35,090 bases of DNA, taken from positions 1 to 35,090 of the forward strand of contig JADLEF010000182.1 in the NCBI GenBank assembly GCA_020846295.1, in the 5' to 3' direction. Each line of letters starts with the position of its first letter. Positions within the stretch are counted from its first letter, which is position 1. The notes under the pieces were generated by a model. It saw nothing but the letters and a program-made list of their open reading frames with translations. It was not told the origin of the DNA and did not search any database. A program made the position numbers and the translations under genes. Positions 33,104 through 35,090 of the stretch are shown here, one piece after another. Source of the stretch: Acidimicrobiales bacterium (GTDB lineage Bacteria > Actinomycetota > Acidimicrobiia > Acidimicrobiales > CAIXPF01).

Positions 33104-33107
<4 letters not shown>
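32619..33107 (+). CDS. argR: Arginine repressor
   Basis: Hexameric transcription factor that represses arginine genes when arginine is bound. The 162-residue protein has an N-terminal winged helix (residues ~5-70: KAQRQHRVARLLEQHSIASQ, then TQATVSRDLEDLGAVKVR) and the C-terminal oligomerisation and arginine-binding domain (NLVVLRTPPGSAHVVASALD, GTVAGDDTLLVV) with the family GDDT motif. The ATG overlaps the argF stop and the gene's own stop overlaps argH. A palindromic site at 28337-28350 upstream of argC is its most plausible target in this window. Confidence 0.95.
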
Positions 33108-34533
<1,426 letters not shown>

Positions 34534-34537
<4 letters not shown>

Positions 34538-35090
34538 TCGTCCGGCGCGGCGGCGCGCCGGAACCGCACGGGCACGGTGCCGGTGCGGTCGGCGCCGTGC
34601 TGCCGCGTCGGTTCTTCGCCCGTCGGGCCGAGGTGGTGGCGCCCGAGCTGCTGGGCGCGCTGCTGGTGGCGGGTGAGGTGGTGGTGCGGATCACCGAGGT
34701 GGAGGCGTACGAGCCGGATGATCCGGCCAGCCACAGCTTCATCGGCGTGCGGCCCCGCACACGGGCGATGTTCGGCCCCCCGGGCCGGTTGTACGTGTAC
34801 CGCTCGTACGGCATCCACTGGTGCGCCAACGTGGTGTGCGACGCCGAGGGCGTCGGCGCGGCGGTGCTGTTGCGGGCGGCGGAGGTGGTGCACGGCGTGG
34901 AGGTGGCCGCCGCCCGTCGGCCCGGCGCCGCCGGAGCCGTCCACCTGCTGGGCGCGGGACCGGGTCGGCTCTGTGCCGCGCTGGCCATCACCGGGAGCGA
35001 TGACGGGGCCGATCTCACCGATCCCGCCGCTCCGCTGCGCCTTGCCATGCCTCCCGGCTTCGCGATGCCTCCCGGCTTCGCGATGCCTCC
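34534..35090 (+). CDS. 3-methyladenine DNA glycosylase (AAG/MPG family), 3' end outside window
   Basis: Removes alkylated purines such as 3-methyladenine from DNA by base flipping. The frame from GTG 34534, which overlaps the argH stop, stays open to the window end, giving about 185 residues of a usually ~200-residue protein. Family motifs are LPRRFFARRAEVVAPELLGA, VVRITEVEAYEPDDPASHSF with the catalytic glutamate in EVEAY, RTRAMFGPPGRLYVYRSYG, and HWCANVVCD. The later HLLGAGPGRLCAALAIT is also typical. It ends in a tandem MPPGFA repeat, odd for this family. Its coupling to argH links DNA repair to an arginine operon without an evident metabolic reason. Confidence 0.93.
35047..35090 (+). repeat. 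18-bp tandem repeat at the window end
   Basis: ATGCCTCCCGGCTTCGCG occurs at 35047-35064 and 35065-35082, and a third copy begins at 35083 and is cut by the window end. It is in frame with the glycosylase gene and encodes MPPGFA units. Confidence 0.85.

Overview
The window is a gene-dense, very GC-rich stretch of an actinobacterial-type chromosome. The order carB-pyrD-mihF-gmk-rpoZ-coaBC-metK-priA, an actinobacterial integration host factor (mihF), a DUF1844 gene beside infC, WXG100/FtsK genes and many leaderless TANNNT promoters all point to Actinomycetota. The absence of several usual cluster members suggests a deep-branching group such as Acidimicrobiia; that placement is inference.

Layout. 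1-7541: the 3' part of carB, then pyrD (pyrimidine synthesis), mihF, gmk, rpoZ, coaBC (coenzyme A) and metK (S-adenosylmethionine). 7542-9484: a 14-bp-stem hairpin and priA. 9587-14832: an accessory-looking block with a small FMN split-barrel-like protein, a 1486-residue FHA/FtsK ATPase of the EccC/EssC type and one WXG100 protein, which together look like a stripped-down type VII secretion locus. 14866-16097: two minus-strand SAM methyltransferases. 16126-18733: fmt, rsmB and a MoaB/Mog-type gene, tightly coupled. 18766-20578: a minus-strand GNAT acetyltransferase, then hisG and a small cold-shock-fold-like protein. 20589-27016: DUF1844 (minus), a long structured leader, infC-rpmI-rplT, a TsnR/SpoU-type rRNA methyltransferase, pheS and pheT. 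27017-27290: a palindrome-rich convergent spacer. 27291-28340: a PLP-dependent desulfhydrase/deaminase (minus). 28372-34537: the arginine cluster argC-argB-argD-argF-argR-argH. 34534-end: a 3-methyladenine DNA glycosylase gene running off the window.

Most genes are housekeeping, and many start on a 4-bp GTGA/ATGA overlap with the previous stop, which implies translational coupling. A recurrent signal is a TANNNT -10 hexamer 6-9 nt before the start codon (mihF, fmt, the RsmC-like gene, GNAT, hisG, DUF1844, argC), meaning leaderless mRNAs. At three divergent gene pairs the opposing -10 hexamers overlap. Other points of interest are an AUA start for infC, CTG starts for gmk and the TsnR-like gene, a GCGAATCGC palindrome family found both in an EccC linker and in a spacer, argJ and argG missing from the arg cluster, and an ornithine carbamoyltransferase with three altered signature motifs.
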